DNA of 64,000 nt from Pseudonocardiaceae bacterium YIM PH 21723 (GTDB lineage: Bacteria > Actinomycetota > Actinomycetes > Mycobacteriales > Pseudonocardiaceae): the NCBI GenBank assembly GCA_003600225.1, contig QZFT01000032.1, positions 1-64,000 of the forward strand, written 5' to 3'. Of the stretch, positions 8,336 through 18,049 are shown piece by piece; position 1 is the first letter of the stretch; each line of letters starts with the position of its first letter. The notes under the pieces are model-generated. The model had not been told where the DNA came from. It was given only the letters and a program-made list of their open reading frames with translations, and searched no databases. Both the position numbers and the translations under genes were made by a program.

Positions 8336-8551
8336 TCAGCGCCGCAGGATCCGGTCGATGTCCACGGTGATGCGATCGCCTCCGGTGCGACGCAGTTCCT
8401 CCTGGGCCTCGCGCAGGCAGCGCACCAGGTTCTCCAGCTCGTCGGCGTCCAGGAAACGGCTCTCGACGATCTCTCCGGTCTCGGGATGTTCGGCGGACAT
8501 GCAGATCAGGCCGATCTCGTGATCGACCTCGAGCCTGATGGTCACCTTCAT
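8336..8551 (-). CDS. Small conserved hypothetical protein upstream of ruvC
   Basis: 71 residues with a clean beginning ([33 protein letters not shown]) and an acidic middle ([22 protein letters not shown]). No signal peptide or membrane segment; I do not recognise the family. It is divergent from ruvC, with starts about 120 bases apart, so they share a promoter region. Its stop lies beside the end of repeat copy 3. Confidence 0.6.
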   Translation of the reverse strand: MKVTIRLEVDHEIGLICMSAEHPETGEIVESRFLDADELENLVRCLREAQEELRRTGGDRITVDIDRILRR

Positions 8552-8671
8552 ACCCCGAGCGTGGCACAGCTTTCGCCGGTCCGCACTGCTCCAGGCGTGT
8601 CGGTGTGCCGGTCACCGAGGGTGGACGATATCGTTCTCGAACGAGTGTTCGCGATCAGAGAAGGTGTTCCG

Positions 8672-9250
8672 GTGCGGGTTTTCGCGGTCGACCCCGGTCT
8701 GACCAGGTGTGGTCTAGGGGTCGTCGACGGGGGCACCGGCCGCTCGGTCACCGCGATCGCGGTCGGCGTCGTGCGCACCCCCGCCGAGGACGACCTGTCC
8801 CGCCGGCTGCTCGCCGTCTCCGACGAGGTCGAGCGCTGGCTGGACCGGCACAGCCCGGATGTGGTGGCCATCGAGCGGATGTTCAGTCAGCACAACGTGA
8901 GCACCGTGATGGGCACCGCCCAGGCCGCCGGAGTGGTGGCACTCGCCGCGGCCAAGCGGGGACTTCCGGTCGCGTTCCACACGCCCAGCGAGGTCAAGGC
9001 GGCCATCACCGGTTCCGGCCGCGCGGACAAGGCGCAGGTCGGGATGATGATCACCAAGGTGCTCCGGCTGGCCGAGATGCCCAAGCCCGCCGACGCCGCG
9101 GATGCCCTGGCGCTGGCGGTGTGTCACCTGTGGCGGGCTCCGGTACTGGACCGGCTGGCGCAGGCCGAGGCCAGGGCCAAGGAACTCACCGCCCGCCATC
9201 GGGCGAAACTGATGGCGGCGAAGCAGCAGCAGAAGAGAGGCGGGGCGTGA
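8672..9250 (+). CDS. ruvC: Holliday junction endonuclease RuvC
   Basis: About 192 residues. RuvC dimers resolve Holliday junctions by symmetric nicking with two metal ions. Acidic catalytic residues are in place: Asp7 in [11 protein letters not shown], Glu in [12 protein letters not shown], and the C-terminal [14 protein letters not shown] take the GTG at 8672 because the family begins at MRVFAVDPG and GAAGG stands upstream; the open frame runs further back with no similarity. The stop overlaps the ruvA start, so ruvCAB is one operon. Confidence 0.95.
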   Translation: MRVFAVDPGLTRCGLGVVDGGTGRSVTAIAVGVVRTPAEDDLSRRLLAVSDEVERWLDRHSPDVVAIERMFSQHNVSTVMGTAQAAGVVALAAAKRGLPVAFHTPSEVKAAITGSGRADKAQVGMMITKVLRLAEMPKPADAADALALAVCHLWRAPVLDRLAQAEARAKELTARHRAKLMAAKQQQKRGGA

Positions 9251-9840
9251 TGATCTCCAGTGTGCGCGGGCCGGTGTTGTCCATCGGCCTGGACCACGCG
9301 GTGATCGAGGTCGGCGGGGTGGGCCTGGAGATCAGGGCGATTCCCAGCACCCTGGCCACGCTGCGCCGCGGCGAAGAGGTCCGGCTGTGCACCACGCTGG
9401 TGGTGCGCGAGGACTCGCTGACCCTGTTCGGCTTCGCCGACGACGAGTCGCGCCAGCTGTTCCACCTCCTGCAGACCACCACCGGTGTGGGCACCAAGAT
9501 CGCCCTTGCCACGCTGGCCGTGCTGGAACCGGACAAGCTGTCCGCCGCGCTCGCCGAGGGCAACCTGACCGTGCTCACCCAGGTTCCGGGCATCGGCAAG
9601 AAGGTGGCCGAGCGGATGGTCGTGGAGCTGCGGGACAAGGTCGCCGCGCTCGCACCCGTCTCCGGTGCGCTGCCCGGCATGGCCGCGCCGGTCAAGGAGA
9701 ACGTGGTGGAGGCGCTGCTCGGACTGGGCTTCGCCGCGAAGCAGGCCGAATCCGCGGTGGACGCGGTGCTCGCGGGCGGTGACACCGACACCTCCGTCGT
9801 GCTGCGCAAGGCGTTGTCCTCGCTGGGACGTAAGCGGTGA
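9250..9840 (+). CDS. ruvA: Holliday junction DNA helicase subunit RuvA
   Basis: About 196 residues. RuvA tetramers bind the four-way junction and load the RuvB motor. The OB-fold domain ([11 protein letters not shown]), the helix-hairpin-helix segments ([17 protein letters not shown] and [22 protein letters not shown]) and the flexible C-terminal RuvB-binding domain ([12 protein letters not shown]) are all visible. ATG at 9250 overlaps the ruvC stop (TGATG); a GTG three bases earlier is possible. The stop overlaps the ruvB start by four bases. Confidence 0.95.
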   Translation: MISSVRGPVLSIGLDHAVIEVGGVGLEIRAIPSTLATLRRGEEVRLCTTLVVREDSLTLFGFADDESRQLFHLLQTTTGVGTKIALATLAVLEPDKLSAALAEGNLTVLTQVPGIGKKVAERMVVELRDKVAALAPVSGALPGMAAPVKENVVEALLGLGFAAKQAESAVDAVLAGGDTDTSVVLRKALSSLGRKR

Positions 9841-10898
9841 CCGCAGAAGAGGACTACACCTCGTACGAGGACGAGGCGCTCTCGCCGATCGAACTCGCCG
9901 AGGACGTCGAATCCAGCCTGCGGCCCAAGGACCTGTCCGAGTTCGTCGGTCAGCCCAAGGTCCGGGAACAGCTGGAACTGGTACTGCAGGGCGCCACCAA
10001 GCGGGGTAGCCCACCCGATCACGTGCTGCTGTCCGGCCCGCCCGGCCTCGGCAAGACCAGCCTCGCGATGATCATCGCCGCCGAGCTGGGGGCGGCGATC
10101 CGGGTGACCTCCGGCCCGGCGCTGGAACGGGCCGGTGATCTGGCGGCCATGCTGTCCAACCTGGTCGAGGGCGATGTGATGTTCATCGACGAGATCCACC
10201 GGATGGCCCGGCCCGCCGAGGAGATGCTCTACCTGGCGATGGAGGACTTCCGGGTCGACGTGGTCGTCGGCAAGGGGCCCGGAGCCACCAGCATCCCCCT
10301 GGACATCGCGCCGTTCACCCTGGTCGGCGCCACGACCCGGTCCGGATCGCTCACCGGGCCGCTGCGCGACCGGTTCGGCTTCACCGCGCACATGGAGTTC
10401 TACAGCCCGGAGGAACTCCGCCGGGTGATCACCCGCTCCGCGACCATCCTGGGCGTCGACCTGCGGCCCGACGGTGCCGTGGAGATCGCCGGCCGGTCCC
10501 GGGGCACACCGCGGATCGCCAACCGGCTGCTGCGCCGGGTCCGCGACTTCGCCGAGGTGCGCGCCGACGGCGTGGTCACCCTGGAGGTGGCGAAGGCGGC
10601 GCTGGCCGTCTACGACGTGGACGAGCTGGGCCTGGACCGGCTGGACCGCGCGGTGCTCGCCGCGTTGATCAGGACCTTCGGCGGTGGCCCGGTCGGCGTG
10701 TCCACCCTGGCCGTCGCGGTGGGGGAGGAGCCGACCACGGTGGAGGAGGTCTGCGAGCCCTACCTGGTCAGGGCCGGTCTGCTGGCCCGGACTCCCCGTG
10801 GCCGGGTGGCCACCGTCGCCGCCTGGCAGCACCTGGGCCTGCAGGCTCCGCCGACCGCTCCCGGTGAGACGCAGACCGCCCTGTTCGCCGACGGCTGA
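9837..10898 (+). CDS. ruvB: Holliday junction branch migration ATPase RuvB
   Basis: A 353-residue AAA+ motor that drives branch migration with RuvA. Walker A ([11 protein letters not shown]), Walker B with sensor ([11 protein letters not shown]), the RuvB-specific [18 protein letters not shown] (arginine finger region) and the winged-helix C-terminus ([17 protein letters not shown]) are all present. GTG start at 9837 overlaps ruvA. Length is normal. A 122-base gap follows before yajC. Confidence 0.96.
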   Translation: MTAEEDYTSYEDEALSPIELAEDVESSLRPKDLSEFVGQPKVREQLELVLQGATKRGSPPDHVLLSGPPGLGKTSLAMIIAAELGAAIRVTSGPALERAGDLAAMLSNLVEGDVMFIDEIHRMARPAEEMLYLAMEDFRVDVVVGKGPGATSIPLDIAPFTLVGATTRSGSLTGPLRDRFGFTAHMEFYSPEELRRVITRSATILGVDLRPDGAVEIAGRSRGTPRIANRLLRRVRDFAEVRADGVVTLEVAKAALAVYDVDELGLDRLDRAVLAALIRTFGGGPVGVSTLAVAVGEEPTTVEEVCEPYLVRAGLLARTPRGRVATVAAWQHLGLQAPPTAPGETQTALFADG

Positions 10899-11020
10899 CC
10901 GGACCTCGTGGGCGCCTGCCGGGGCGATCATCGCGGCCGATAGGCTGCCTCGGTGGAGGACGCGCCGTTTTGTCGCGGGCTGCGCAGGCGCGACCACGTT
11001 GGACCTGTGATCGGAGAACA

Positions 11021-11389
11021 ATGGGCAACAATGTGCTTTTCCTGGCGCTGATCGCCGCTTTCGTGCTGATGATCTTCTTCACCGGCCGCAAGCAGCGCAA
11101 GGCGATGGCGCAGCAGCAGGAGCTGCAGAACTCGCTGACCGCCGGTGACCGGGTGATGACCTCCTCCGGTCTGTACGGCACCGTGGTGGAGACCGACGAG
11201 GACACCATCGACATCGAGATCGCCGATGGCGTCGTCACCACCTGGCTGCGTGCGGCCGTGCGGGAGAAGGTCCAGGAGACCGTCGCGCTCGACGAGGCCG
11301 ACGAGGTCACCCACTCGGCGGACACCGAGGCGTCCGAAGAGATCAAGGACGTCGTCGAGGCCGCCAAGAAGGACGAAAACAGCAAGTAG
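11021..11389 (+). CDS. yajC: Preprotein translocase auxiliary subunit YajC
   Basis: About 122 residues: one N-terminal membrane helix (about 5-22), the basic turn GRKQRKAM, the cytoplasmic YajC domain (LTAGDRVMTSSGLYGTVVETDED) and an acidic tail. YajC associates with SecD and SecF in the Sec holotranslocon. ATG at 11021 is preceded by GGAG at a good spacing. It lies between ruvB and secD, the usual actinobacterial order. Confidence 0.93.
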   Translation: MGNNVLFLALIAAFVLMIFFTGRKQRKAMAQQQELQNSLTAGDRVMTSSGLYGTVVETDEDTIDIEIADGVVTTWLRAAVREKVQETVALDEADEVTHSADTEASEEIKDVVEAAKKDENSK

Positions 11390-11534
11390 CCGCCGGTTCA
11401 CATCCCGGCAATAGCGGGTAGGCTCCGTCCAACCTGCACTATGCCGGACCAGGTGGGGTGGCGAACGGGGGTACGCCGCATCCGCCGGGTGACCGGCACA
11501 CACCTTTGTCATGAAATCAAGGAGCCGACCGACC

Positions 11535-13238
11535 GTGGCACCACCAGCCGGGCAGATCCGGCCAGGACGTTACCTGGCTGTTTTCGCCGTTATCGTCGCA
11601 GCGCTGTATGCGCTGGTATTCCTCACCGGTAACGGCAAGCCCGTGCCGAAACTGGGCATTGATCTACAGGGCGGGACGATGGTCATCCTGTCTGCCCAGC
11701 CGGTGGGCGGGAAGCCCCCCACAGCCGAGGCCATCGGCCGCGCCAAGGGCATCATCGAGGACCGGGTCAACGGCAAGGGCGTCAGCGGCGCCGAGGTCGT
11801 CCGGGACCAGAACAACCTGGTGATCACCGCCCCTGGCGACAACAGCGACTCCATCAAGGACGTCGGTGACACCGCCCTGCTGCGTATCCGCCCGGTGCTG
11901 ACCTCGATCCCGAACCAGGACGCACCGCTGCCCCCCACCGGCACCAGTGGCGCTCCGACGCCGAGCACCTCGGGGGCCCCGACCTCCAGCGCGCCGGCGC
12001 CGACCAGTGGCAAGCCGCAGGGCCGTCCGGCCCCGGAACAGCCGGCCACCACCACGCCGAGCACCCCGGCGACGTCGACCTCCGCGAAGCCCACCGCCAC
12101 CCCGGGCCCGAACGACGAGGACCCGGAGCACGCCGCGGCGGTCGCCAAGGCCAAGGCTCAGCGTCAGCCCGAGGGCGAGGCGGCCCAGACCGCCGCGCTG
12201 CAGGCCTACCGGTGCGACTCGCCGAACGTGCTGGGCAGCAACGACGACACCAGCAAGCCGTTGATCGCCTGCGACACCGAGAAGGCCTTCAAGTACCTGC
12301 TCGGCCCGACGGTCATCGAGGGCACCGAGATCGGTGACGCCAGCTCCGGCCAGGGTGACAAGGGCGTCGGCTGGCAGGTCAACCTGACCTTCAAGTCCAA
12401 GGGCGCGGACCTCTGGGCCAAGTTCACCGCGGCCAACGTGAACAAGCAGGCAGCGTTCGCGCTGGACTCGGTGGTGCAGTCGGCACCGACCATCAACAGC
12501 GCGATCCCCGGCGGTAACACGCAGATCAGCGGCCAGTTCACCCAGAAGCAGGTCGCCGACCTCGCCGGTGTGCTGAAGTACGGCGCGCTGCCGGTCGCGT
12601 TCAAGCTGTCGGACACCAACACCGTGTCCGCGACGCTGGGCCTGGCCTCGCTGGAGGCCGGTCTGCTCGCCGGTGGCATCGGCCTGCTGCTGGTGCTGAT
12701 CTACTGCCTCATCTACTACCGCGTGCTCGGTGTGCTGACCCTGATCTCGCTGGGTCTGTCCGCCGCGCTGGTGTACGCCTGCGTGGTGCTGCTGGGCCGC
12801 TGGCTCGGGTACTCGCTGGACCTGGCGGGTGTCGCCGGCTTCATCGTGGCGATCGGTATCACGGCCGACTCCTTCGTGGTGTTCTTCGAACGCCTCAAGG
12901 ACGAGGTCCGGGAAGGCCGTAGCTTCCGGTCCGCCGTTCCCCGCGCCTGGGTTCGCGGCCGCCGGACGATCCTGTCCGCCGACGCGGTCTTCTTCCTGGC
13001 CTCCGCGGTGCTGTACCTGCTGGCCGTCGGCCAGGTGAAGGGCTTCGCCTTCACCCTGGGCATGTCCACCGTGCTGGACCTGGTGATCGTCTTCCTGGTG
13101 ACCCACCCGCTGGTGGTACTCGCCTCCCGTAACAAGACCCTGTCCAAGCCGAGCCTGTCCGGTCTGGGCGCCATCCAGAACTACGCCGCCACTCACCGGA
13201 CCGCTCCGGCCGGTGCCGCGGGTCGTGGGGAGGCCTGA
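11535..13238 (+). CDS. secD: Protein translocase subunit SecD
   Basis: About 567 residues. SecD with SecF uses the proton gradient to pull secreted proteins out of SecYEG. First membrane helix near 15-35, DLQGGTMVIL of the P1 head, a Pro/Thr/Ser-rich insertion (about 135-200) typical of high-GC actinomycetes, the second periplasmic part, then five C-terminal membrane helices with GVAGFIVAIGITADSFVVFFERLKDE. I prefer GTG at 11535, which follows AAGGAG at 11 bases and matches the family start (APPAGQIRPGRYLA); ATG at 11511 would add eight residues. secF follows after two bases. Confidence 0.93.
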   Translation: MAPPAGQIRPGRYLAVFAVIVAALYALVFLTGNGKPVPKLGIDLQGGTMVILSAQPVGGKPPTAEAIGRAKGIIEDRVNGKGVSGAEVVRDQNNLVITAPGDNSDSIKDVGDTALLRIRPVLTSIPNQDAPLPPTGTSGAPTPSTSGAPTSSAPAPTSGKPQGRPAPEQPATTTPSTPATSTSAKPTATPGPNDEDPEHAAAVAKAKAQRQPEGEAAQTAALQAYRCDSPNVLGSNDDTSKPLIACDTEKAFKYLLGPTVIEGTEIGDASSGQGDKGVGWQVNLTFKSKGADLWAKFTAANVNKQAAFALDSVVQSAPTINSAIPGGNTQISGQFTQKQVADLAGVLKYGALPVAFKLSDTNTVSATLGLASLEAGLLAGGIGLLLVLIYCLIYYRVLGVLTLISLGLSAALVYACVVLLGRWLGYSLDLAGVAGFIVAIGITADSFVVFFERLKDEVREGRSFRSAVPRAWVRGRRTILSADAVFFLASAVLYLLAVGQVKGFAFTLGMSTVLDLVIVFLVTHPLVVLASRNKTLSKPSLSGLGAIQNYAATHRTAPAGAAGRGEA

Positions 13239-13240
13239 TC

Positions 13241-14455
13241 ATGACCACGATCAACACGTCCGGTCAGCGGGACACCTTCTTCACCCGCCTCTACACCGGT
13301 ACCGGCGCCTTCGACATCGTCGGCAAGCGCAAGCGGCTCTACATCGCGATGGGCCTGTTCTTCCTGATCTGTGTCTCCTCGATGGTGTTCCGTGGCTTCC
13401 ACTGGGGCATCGAGTTCGAGGGCGGCACGAAGCTGCAGTTCCCGGTCTCTGCGGGTACCTCGGTCACCCAGGAGGAGGTGAAGAAGACCCTGGATCCGGT
13501 ACTGCCGGGCAAGGAACTGATCGTGCAGAGCGCGGGTTCCGGCGACAACAAGAGCATGCTGATCCGGTCCTCGACGCTGACCCTGTCGGAGATCGACGCG
13601 GCGAAGAAGACGCTGTTCGAGAAGTATCAGCCGAAGGACAAGGCGTCCGGTCAGCCCAGTATCAAGGCGATCAGCGACAGCGCGGTCTCCGAATCCTGGG
13701 GTAGCGAGATCACCGGACAGGCGCTCATCGCGCTGCTGGTGTTCATGGTGCTGGTGACCATCTTCCTGGCGGCCTACTTCGAGAAGTGGATGGCCGTCTC
13801 GGCGTTGATCACGCTGATCCACGACATCTCGGTCACCGCGGGTGTCTACTCGCTGATCGGCTTCGAGGTCACGCCCAGCACGATCATCGGTCTGCTGACC
13901 ATCCTCGGCTTCTCGCTGTACGACACCGTCGTGGTGTTCGACAAGGTCCGTGAGAACACCCGGGGCATCCTGGGCCTGACCCGGCGCACCTACGCCGAGG
14001 CGGCCAACCTGGCGGTCAACCAGACGCTGATGCGCTCGATCAACACCACGCTGATCGCGTTGCTGCCGGTGCTCGGCCTGCTGATCGTCGGCGCCGGTGT
14101 GCTCGGTGTCGGCACGCTGAAGGACCTGGCGCTGATCCAGCTGACGGGCATGCTCGTCGGTGCCTTCTCCTCCATCTGCCTGGCGACTCCGCTGCTGGTG
14201 GACCTGAAGCTCACCGAGAAGCCCTACCAGGATCAGGCCAGGCGAGTGCTCAGCCGCCGGGCGAGCGCCGCCCGTAAGGCCGCTGAGCCCGATTCCGACG
14301 CGTCGGACGACCAGGAGCTGACCCAGCAGTTGCGTCGCGAGTCCGCGTATGCCGCTTCGAGCGGCGTGCCCGGACGCGTGGGCAAGGGCCCGGACTCCCG
14401 TCGTACACGACCCGCCGGTAAGTCCGGACGCCCCACCGGCAAGCGGGGTCGTTAA
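13241..14455 (+). CDS. secF: Protein translocase subunit SecF
   Basis: 404 residues: N-terminal helix, periplasmic head with GIEFEGGTKLQF, then a bundle of five helices with the family motifs (FLAAYFEKWMAVSALITLIHDI and GFSLYDTVVVFDKVRENT). The last 70 residues are a basic, Ser/Arg-rich cytoplasmic extension (GRVGKGPDSRRTRPAGKSGR), longer than in E. coli but common in actinomycetes. ATG at 13241 with GGGAGG upstream. Cotranscribed with secD and followed by a terminator. Confidence 0.95.
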   Translation: MTTINTSGQRDTFFTRLYTGTGAFDIVGKRKRLYIAMGLFFLICVSSMVFRGFHWGIEFEGGTKLQFPVSAGTSVTQEEVKKTLDPVLPGKELIVQSAGSGDNKSMLIRSSTLTLSEIDAAKKTLFEKYQPKDKASGQPSIKAISDSAVSESWGSEITGQALIALLVFMVLVTIFLAAYFEKWMAVSALITLIHDISVTAGVYSLIGFEVTPSTIIGLLTILGFSLYDTVVVFDKVRENTRGILGLTRRTYAEAANLAVNQTLMRSINTTLIALLPVLGLLIVGAGVLGVGTLKDLALIQLTGMLVGAFSSICLATPLLVDLKLTEKPYQDQARRVLSRRASAARKAAEPDSDASDDQELTQQLRRESAYAASSGVPGRVGKGPDSRRTRPAGKSGRPTGKRGR

Positions 14456-14485
14456 TCACATGGTGTAGTACTTCCCTAGAGGGGT

Positions 14486-14526
14486 GAGGTGGTGTGTGAC
14501 CGGCTCGGCCGGCCGCACACCACCTC
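14486..14526. terminator. Terminator after secF
   Basis: Perfect 11-bp arms (GAGGTGGTGTG at 14486-14496 and its complement at 14516-14526) with a 19-base GC-rich loop. It separates the secDF unit from apt. Confidence 0.65.
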
Positions 14527-14560
14527 GCGTTAGGGTGCGGTAACCGTGTAGGAGGACCTC

Positions 14561-15100
14561 GTGCTGGAGTACGGCGAACTCGCGGCCCCGCTGAAGCGGG
14601 CGGCGAGCTTGGTCCGGGACGTTCCGGATTATCCGCGCCCCGGCATTCTGTTCCGCGATCTGACGCCGCTGATGGCCGATGCGGAGGCCTTCGCCGCGAT
14701 CGTGGACAAGATGGCCGAGAAGGCGCCGAAGGCCGAGCTGGTGGCGGGTATCGAGTCCCGGGGTTTCCTGTTCGCCGCCGCCGTGGCCGCGCGGCTGGGA
14801 GTCGGCGTCGTTCCGTTGCGCAAGCCGGGGAAGCTGCCCCGGGTGGCGCACAGCGTGCACTTCGCCCTGGAGTACGGATTCGACTCCCTGGAACTGCCCG
14901 ACGGCTGCGTCCGTTCCCTGGAGCGGGTCGTCGTGGTGGACGACGTGCTGGCCACCGGCGGCACCCTGAAGGCCGCCTGCGAACTGCTGCACAAGGGCGG
15001 CGCGTTGATCACCGGCGCGCTGGTGGCCCTGGAGCTCGTCGGCCTGCGAGGCCGGGACCGTGTCGCACATCACGATGTGCAGGCCGTGCTCACCGTGTGA
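14561..15100 (+). CDS. apt: Adenine phosphoribosyltransferase
   Basis: 179 residues; converts adenine and PRPP to AMP in purine salvage. Type I PRTase with the PRPP loop VVVVDDVLATGGTLKAA (about 125-141), the N-terminal DVPDYPRPGILFRDLTPLM and the flexible-loop residues RKPGKLP. GTG start with AGGAGGACCTC just upstream. Its place between secF and relA is conserved in actinobacteria and couples salvage to stringent-response nucleotide control. Confidence 0.94.
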   Translation: MLEYGELAAPLKRAASLVRDVPDYPRPGILFRDLTPLMADAEAFAAIVDKMAEKAPKAELVAGIESRGFLFAAAVAARLGVGVVPLRKPGKLPRVAHSVHFALEYGFDSLELPDGCVRSLERVVVVDDVLATGGTLKAACELLHKGGALITGALVALELVGLRGRDRVAHHDVQAVLTV

Positions 15101-15296
15101 GCGTCCGCTTGCTGCGCCACGCATTCACACAGGTCAACGCGTATTATTCACGGGTAGTCGGCGATGGCCGAAATGGCGTATGGCCCCTCTATCGACCAGC
15201 TCGGTGACACACGTCCACGCCACGGAGTTATCCTCGACCATTCAAGTACCCACCACACCAGCGGCGTCGTGATCGAAACCGGGTCGGGAGTACCAC

Positions 15297-17594
15297 GTGA
15301 CACAAGACCTAGAACCGGTTGCGGGAGCCTCACCGGCAGCACGCCAAGCCTCGGCCACCCGCCGGGTCCGCGCGCGCCTCGCCCGCCGTATCACCGCCCA
15401 GCGTGCCTCCGCGCCGGTCAAGCAGGTTCTCGAACCCCTGGCTGTCGTGCACCGCGAACTCCACCCCAAGGCCGATCTGGCCCTCTTGCAGGCCGCCTAC
15501 GACGTGGCCGAGGAGAAGCACCGCTCCCAGCGACGCAAGTCCGGTGACCCGTACATCACCCACCCCCTGGCCGTGGCGACCATCCTGGCCGAGCTGGGCA
15601 TGGACACCACGACCCTGGTCGCCGCGCTGCTGCACGACACCGTCGAGGACACCGACTACTCCGTCGAACAGCTGGAGGTCGACTTCGGCGAGGTGGTCGC
15701 GCACCTGGTCGACGGCGTCACCAAGCTGGACAAGGTCAAGCTGGGCGCCGCCGCCGAGGCCGAGACCATCCGCAAGATGGTCATCGCCATGGCCCGCGAC
15801 CCCCGGGTGTTGGTGATCAAACTCGCCGACCGGCTGCACAACATGCGCACCATGCGCTTCCTGCCGCCGGAGAAACAGGCCCGCAAGGCCCGCGAGACCC
15901 TGGAAGTCCTCGCCCCACTGGCGCACCGGCTCGGCATGGCCACGGTCAAGTGGGAGCTGGAGGACCTGGCGTTCGCGATCCTGTACCCCAAGCGGTACGA
16001 CGAGATCGTCCGCCTGGTGGCCAACCGCGCGCCGTCCCGGGACACGTACCTGCGCACCGTCATCGACGAGCTGAGCGGCAACCTGGTGGGCAACCGGCTG
16101 TCCGCCAAGGTCGAGGGCAGGCCCAAGCACTACTACTCGATCCACCAGAAGATGATCGTCCGCGGCCGCGACTTCGACGACATCCACGACCTCGTCGGCG
16201 TCCGGGTGCTGTGCGACGAGGTCCGCGACTGCTACGCGGCCATCGGCGTCGTGCACACCCTCTGGCAGCCGATGCCCGGCCGGTTCAAGGACTACATCGC
16301 CCAGCCCCGGTTCGGCGTCTACCAGTCCCTGCACACCACGGTGATCGGCCCGGACGGCAAGCCCCTGGAAGTGCAGATCCGCACCAACGACATGCACCGC
16401 ACCGCCGAGTACGGCATCGCCGCGCACTGGCGGTACAAGGAACTGCGCGGCAACAACGGCGCCAAGGCCCTCGACGTCGACGAGATGGCGTGGATGCGGC
16501 AACTCCTCGACTGGCAGCGGGAGGCCGCCGACCCCGGTGAGTTCCTGGAGTCACTGCGCTACGACCTCGCCGTCCGGGAGATCTTCGTCTTCACCCCCAA
16601 GGGCGACGTGTTCACGCTGCCCGCCGGCTCCACCCCGGTGGACTTCGCGTACGCCGTGCACACCGAGGTCGGCCACCGCTGCATCGGCGCCCGGGTCAAC
16701 GGACGCCTGGTCGCCCTCGAGCGCAAGCTGGACAACGGTGAGGTCGTCGAGATCTTCACCTCCAAGGCCGAGGGCGCCGGTCCCACCCGCGACTGGCTGA
16801 GCTTCGCCGCCTCCCCGCGCGCCCGGGCCAAGATCAAGCAGTGGTTCGCCAAGGAACGCCGGGAAGAGGCCATCGAGGCGGGCAAGGAGGCCATCGCCAA
16901 GGAGGTCCGCCGGGTCGGCCTGCCGATGCAGCGCCTGGTCTCGGCCGACTCCATGGGCGCGCTGGCCCGCGAACTGCGGTACCCGGACATCAGCTCGCTG
17001 TACGCCGCGGTGGGGGAGACCCACACCTCCGCGCGGCACGTCGTCCAGCGCCTGGTCGCCCTGCTCGGTGGGGTGGAGGGTGCGGAGGAGGAGCTGGCCG
17101 AGCGGGCCACCCCGTCCACCGTGCAGCGCCGCAAGGCGGCCGGCGACGCGGGCGTCATCGTCAAGGGCACCAGCGACGTGTGGGCCAAGCTGGCCCGCTG
17201 CTGCACCCCGGTCCCCGGCGACGAGATCCTCGGCTTCGTCACCCGCGGCGGCGGGGTCAGCGTGCACCGCACCGACTGCACCAACGCCGGCGACCTGCAG
17301 GGCCAGGCCGAGCGCCTCGTCGAGGTGGAGTGGGCGCCGTCCGCCTCCTCGGTGTTCCTGGTGGCCATCCAGGTCGAAGCCCTCGATCGGCACCGGCTGC
17401 TGTCGGACGTCACCAAGGTCCTCGCCGACGAGAAGGTGAACATCCTGTCCGCCTCGGTGACCACCTCCCGGGACCGGGTCGCGGTCAGCCGGTTCTCCTT
17501 CGAGATGGGCGACCCCAAGCACCTGGGGCACGTGCTGCGCACCGTCCGGAACGTCGAGGGCGTCTACGACGTGTACCGGATCACCAGCAGTTAG
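15297..17594 (+). CDS. relA: Bifunctional (p)ppGpp synthetase/hydrolase RelA/SpoT (Rsh)
   Basis: 765 residues; makes and degrades (p)ppGpp in the stringent response. Domains in order: HD hydrolase (about 75-200, with [10 protein letters not shown] and [11 protein letters not shown]), synthetase (about 260-370, [22 protein letters not shown]), TGS (about 420-480, [28 protein letters not shown]), helical and CC regions ([12 protein letters not shown]) and a C-terminal ACT domain. Both active sites look intact. GTG start at 15297 follows a 196-base leader that probably holds its promoter. Repeat copy 4 begins directly after the stop. Confidence 0.96.
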   Translation: MTQDLEPVAGASPAARQASATRRVRARLARRITAQRASAPVKQVLEPLAVVHRELHPKADLALLQAAYDVAEEKHRSQRRKSGDPYITHPLAVATILAELGMDTTTLVAALLHDTVEDTDYSVEQLEVDFGEVVAHLVDGVTKLDKVKLGAAAEAETIRKMVIAMARDPRVLVIKLADRLHNMRTMRFLPPEKQARKARETLEVLAPLAHRLGMATVKWELEDLAFAILYPKRYDEIVRLVANRAPSRDTYLRTVIDELSGNLVGNRLSAKVEGRPKHYYSIHQKMIVRGRDFDDIHDLVGVRVLCDEVRDCYAAIGVVHTLWQPMPGRFKDYIAQPRFGVYQSLHTTVIGPDGKPLEVQIRTNDMHRTAEYGIAAHWRYKELRGNNGAKALDVDEMAWMRQLLDWQREAADPGEFLESLRYDLAVREIFVFTPKGDVFTLPAGSTPVDFAYAVHTEVGHRCIGARVNGRLVALERKLDNGEVVEIFTSKAEGAGPTRDWLSFAASPRARAKIKQWFAKERREEAIEAGKEAIAKEVRRVGLPMQRLVSADSMGALARELRYPDISSLYAAVGETHTSARHVVQRLVALLGGVEGAEEELAERATPSTVQRRKAAGDAGVIVKGTSDVWAKLARCCTPVPGDEILGFVTRGGGVSVHRTDCTNAGDLQGQAERLVEVEWAPSASSVFLVAIQVEALDRHRLLSDVTKVLADEKVNILSASVTTSRDRVAVSRFSFEMGDPKHLGHVLRTVRNVEGVYDVYRITSS

Positions 17595-17607
17595 CTTTCC
17601 GCTGGGT

Positions 17608-17970
17608 CGGAGGTCGTCGAAAGACGGCTTTGGAGGAGGAGACTGGCTCGGGGTGGGGTCTTTCCTGCTAACGCGCGAGGGTGGGGGCACGCCGGTCTTT
17701 CCTGTCGGGGCCGCTTCCGCGGTGGACCTGAAGGACGCCTTCATTTACTTGAGCGCGCTGAAGGCGTCCTTTGTTTACCTGGAGTAAACAAAGGACGCCT
17801 TCAGGTACTTACTGTCCACAAAGGACGACCGTAGCTCACGCGGAACTCATGTCGGCTCGCGCAGCGACCCAGGCGGCCCAGACCGGCGTGCCCCCACCCA
17901 GCACGCCGGCAGGAAAGACGCGCGCGCCCACTCGTCTCCCCTCCAAAGCCGTCTTTCGCAGACAACCCAG
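17608..17970. repeat. Composite dispersed repeat, copy 4 (complete)
   Basis: The reverse arm (about 17608-17700, containing GGCTTTGGAGGAGGAGAC and GGGTGGGGGCACGCCGGTCT) and the forward arm (about 17855-17970, GACCGGCGTGCCCCCACCCA) are inverted copies of each other. The core holds a long hairpin (17758-17804). It occupies most of the 455-base gap between relA and the cyclophilin gene; no gene is visible in that gap. Confidence 0.8.
17758..17804. terminator. Perfect 21-bp inverted repeat in repeat copy 4
   Basis: Arms 17758-17778 and 17784-17804 are perfect complements with a 5-base loop; the arm starts CTGAAGGCGTCCTTTG. A third copy of the inner palindrome (TGAAGGACGCCTTCA) lies at 17729-17743. 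A very stable hairpin, likely to end relA transcription. Confidence 0.7.
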
Positions 17971-18002
17971 ACCCGGCCGGCCGCCCGATCCCCAGCACGA
18001 AA

Positions 18003-18037
18003 ACGACCCCCTGTTCCACAGCGGAACAGGGGGTCGT
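18003..18037. terminator. Bidirectional terminator between relA and cyclophilin gene
   Basis: Perfect 15-bp arms (ACGACCCCCTGTTCC, 18003-18017, and 18023-18037) with a 5-base loop, placed 13 bases beyond the stop of the minus-strand cyclophilin gene. Convergent genes lie on both sides. Confidence 0.8.
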
Positions 18038-18049
18038 CTCACGTGATGA

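Noticed and set aside
11930-12140. Frameshift or foreign insertion in secD
   Set aside because: The Pro/Thr/Ser-rich stretch is in frame and such insertions are normal in actinomycete SecD.
17608-17970. CRISPR array
   Set aside because: Repeat units are inverted and dispersed, not regularly spaced direct repeats with spacers, and no cas gene is present.
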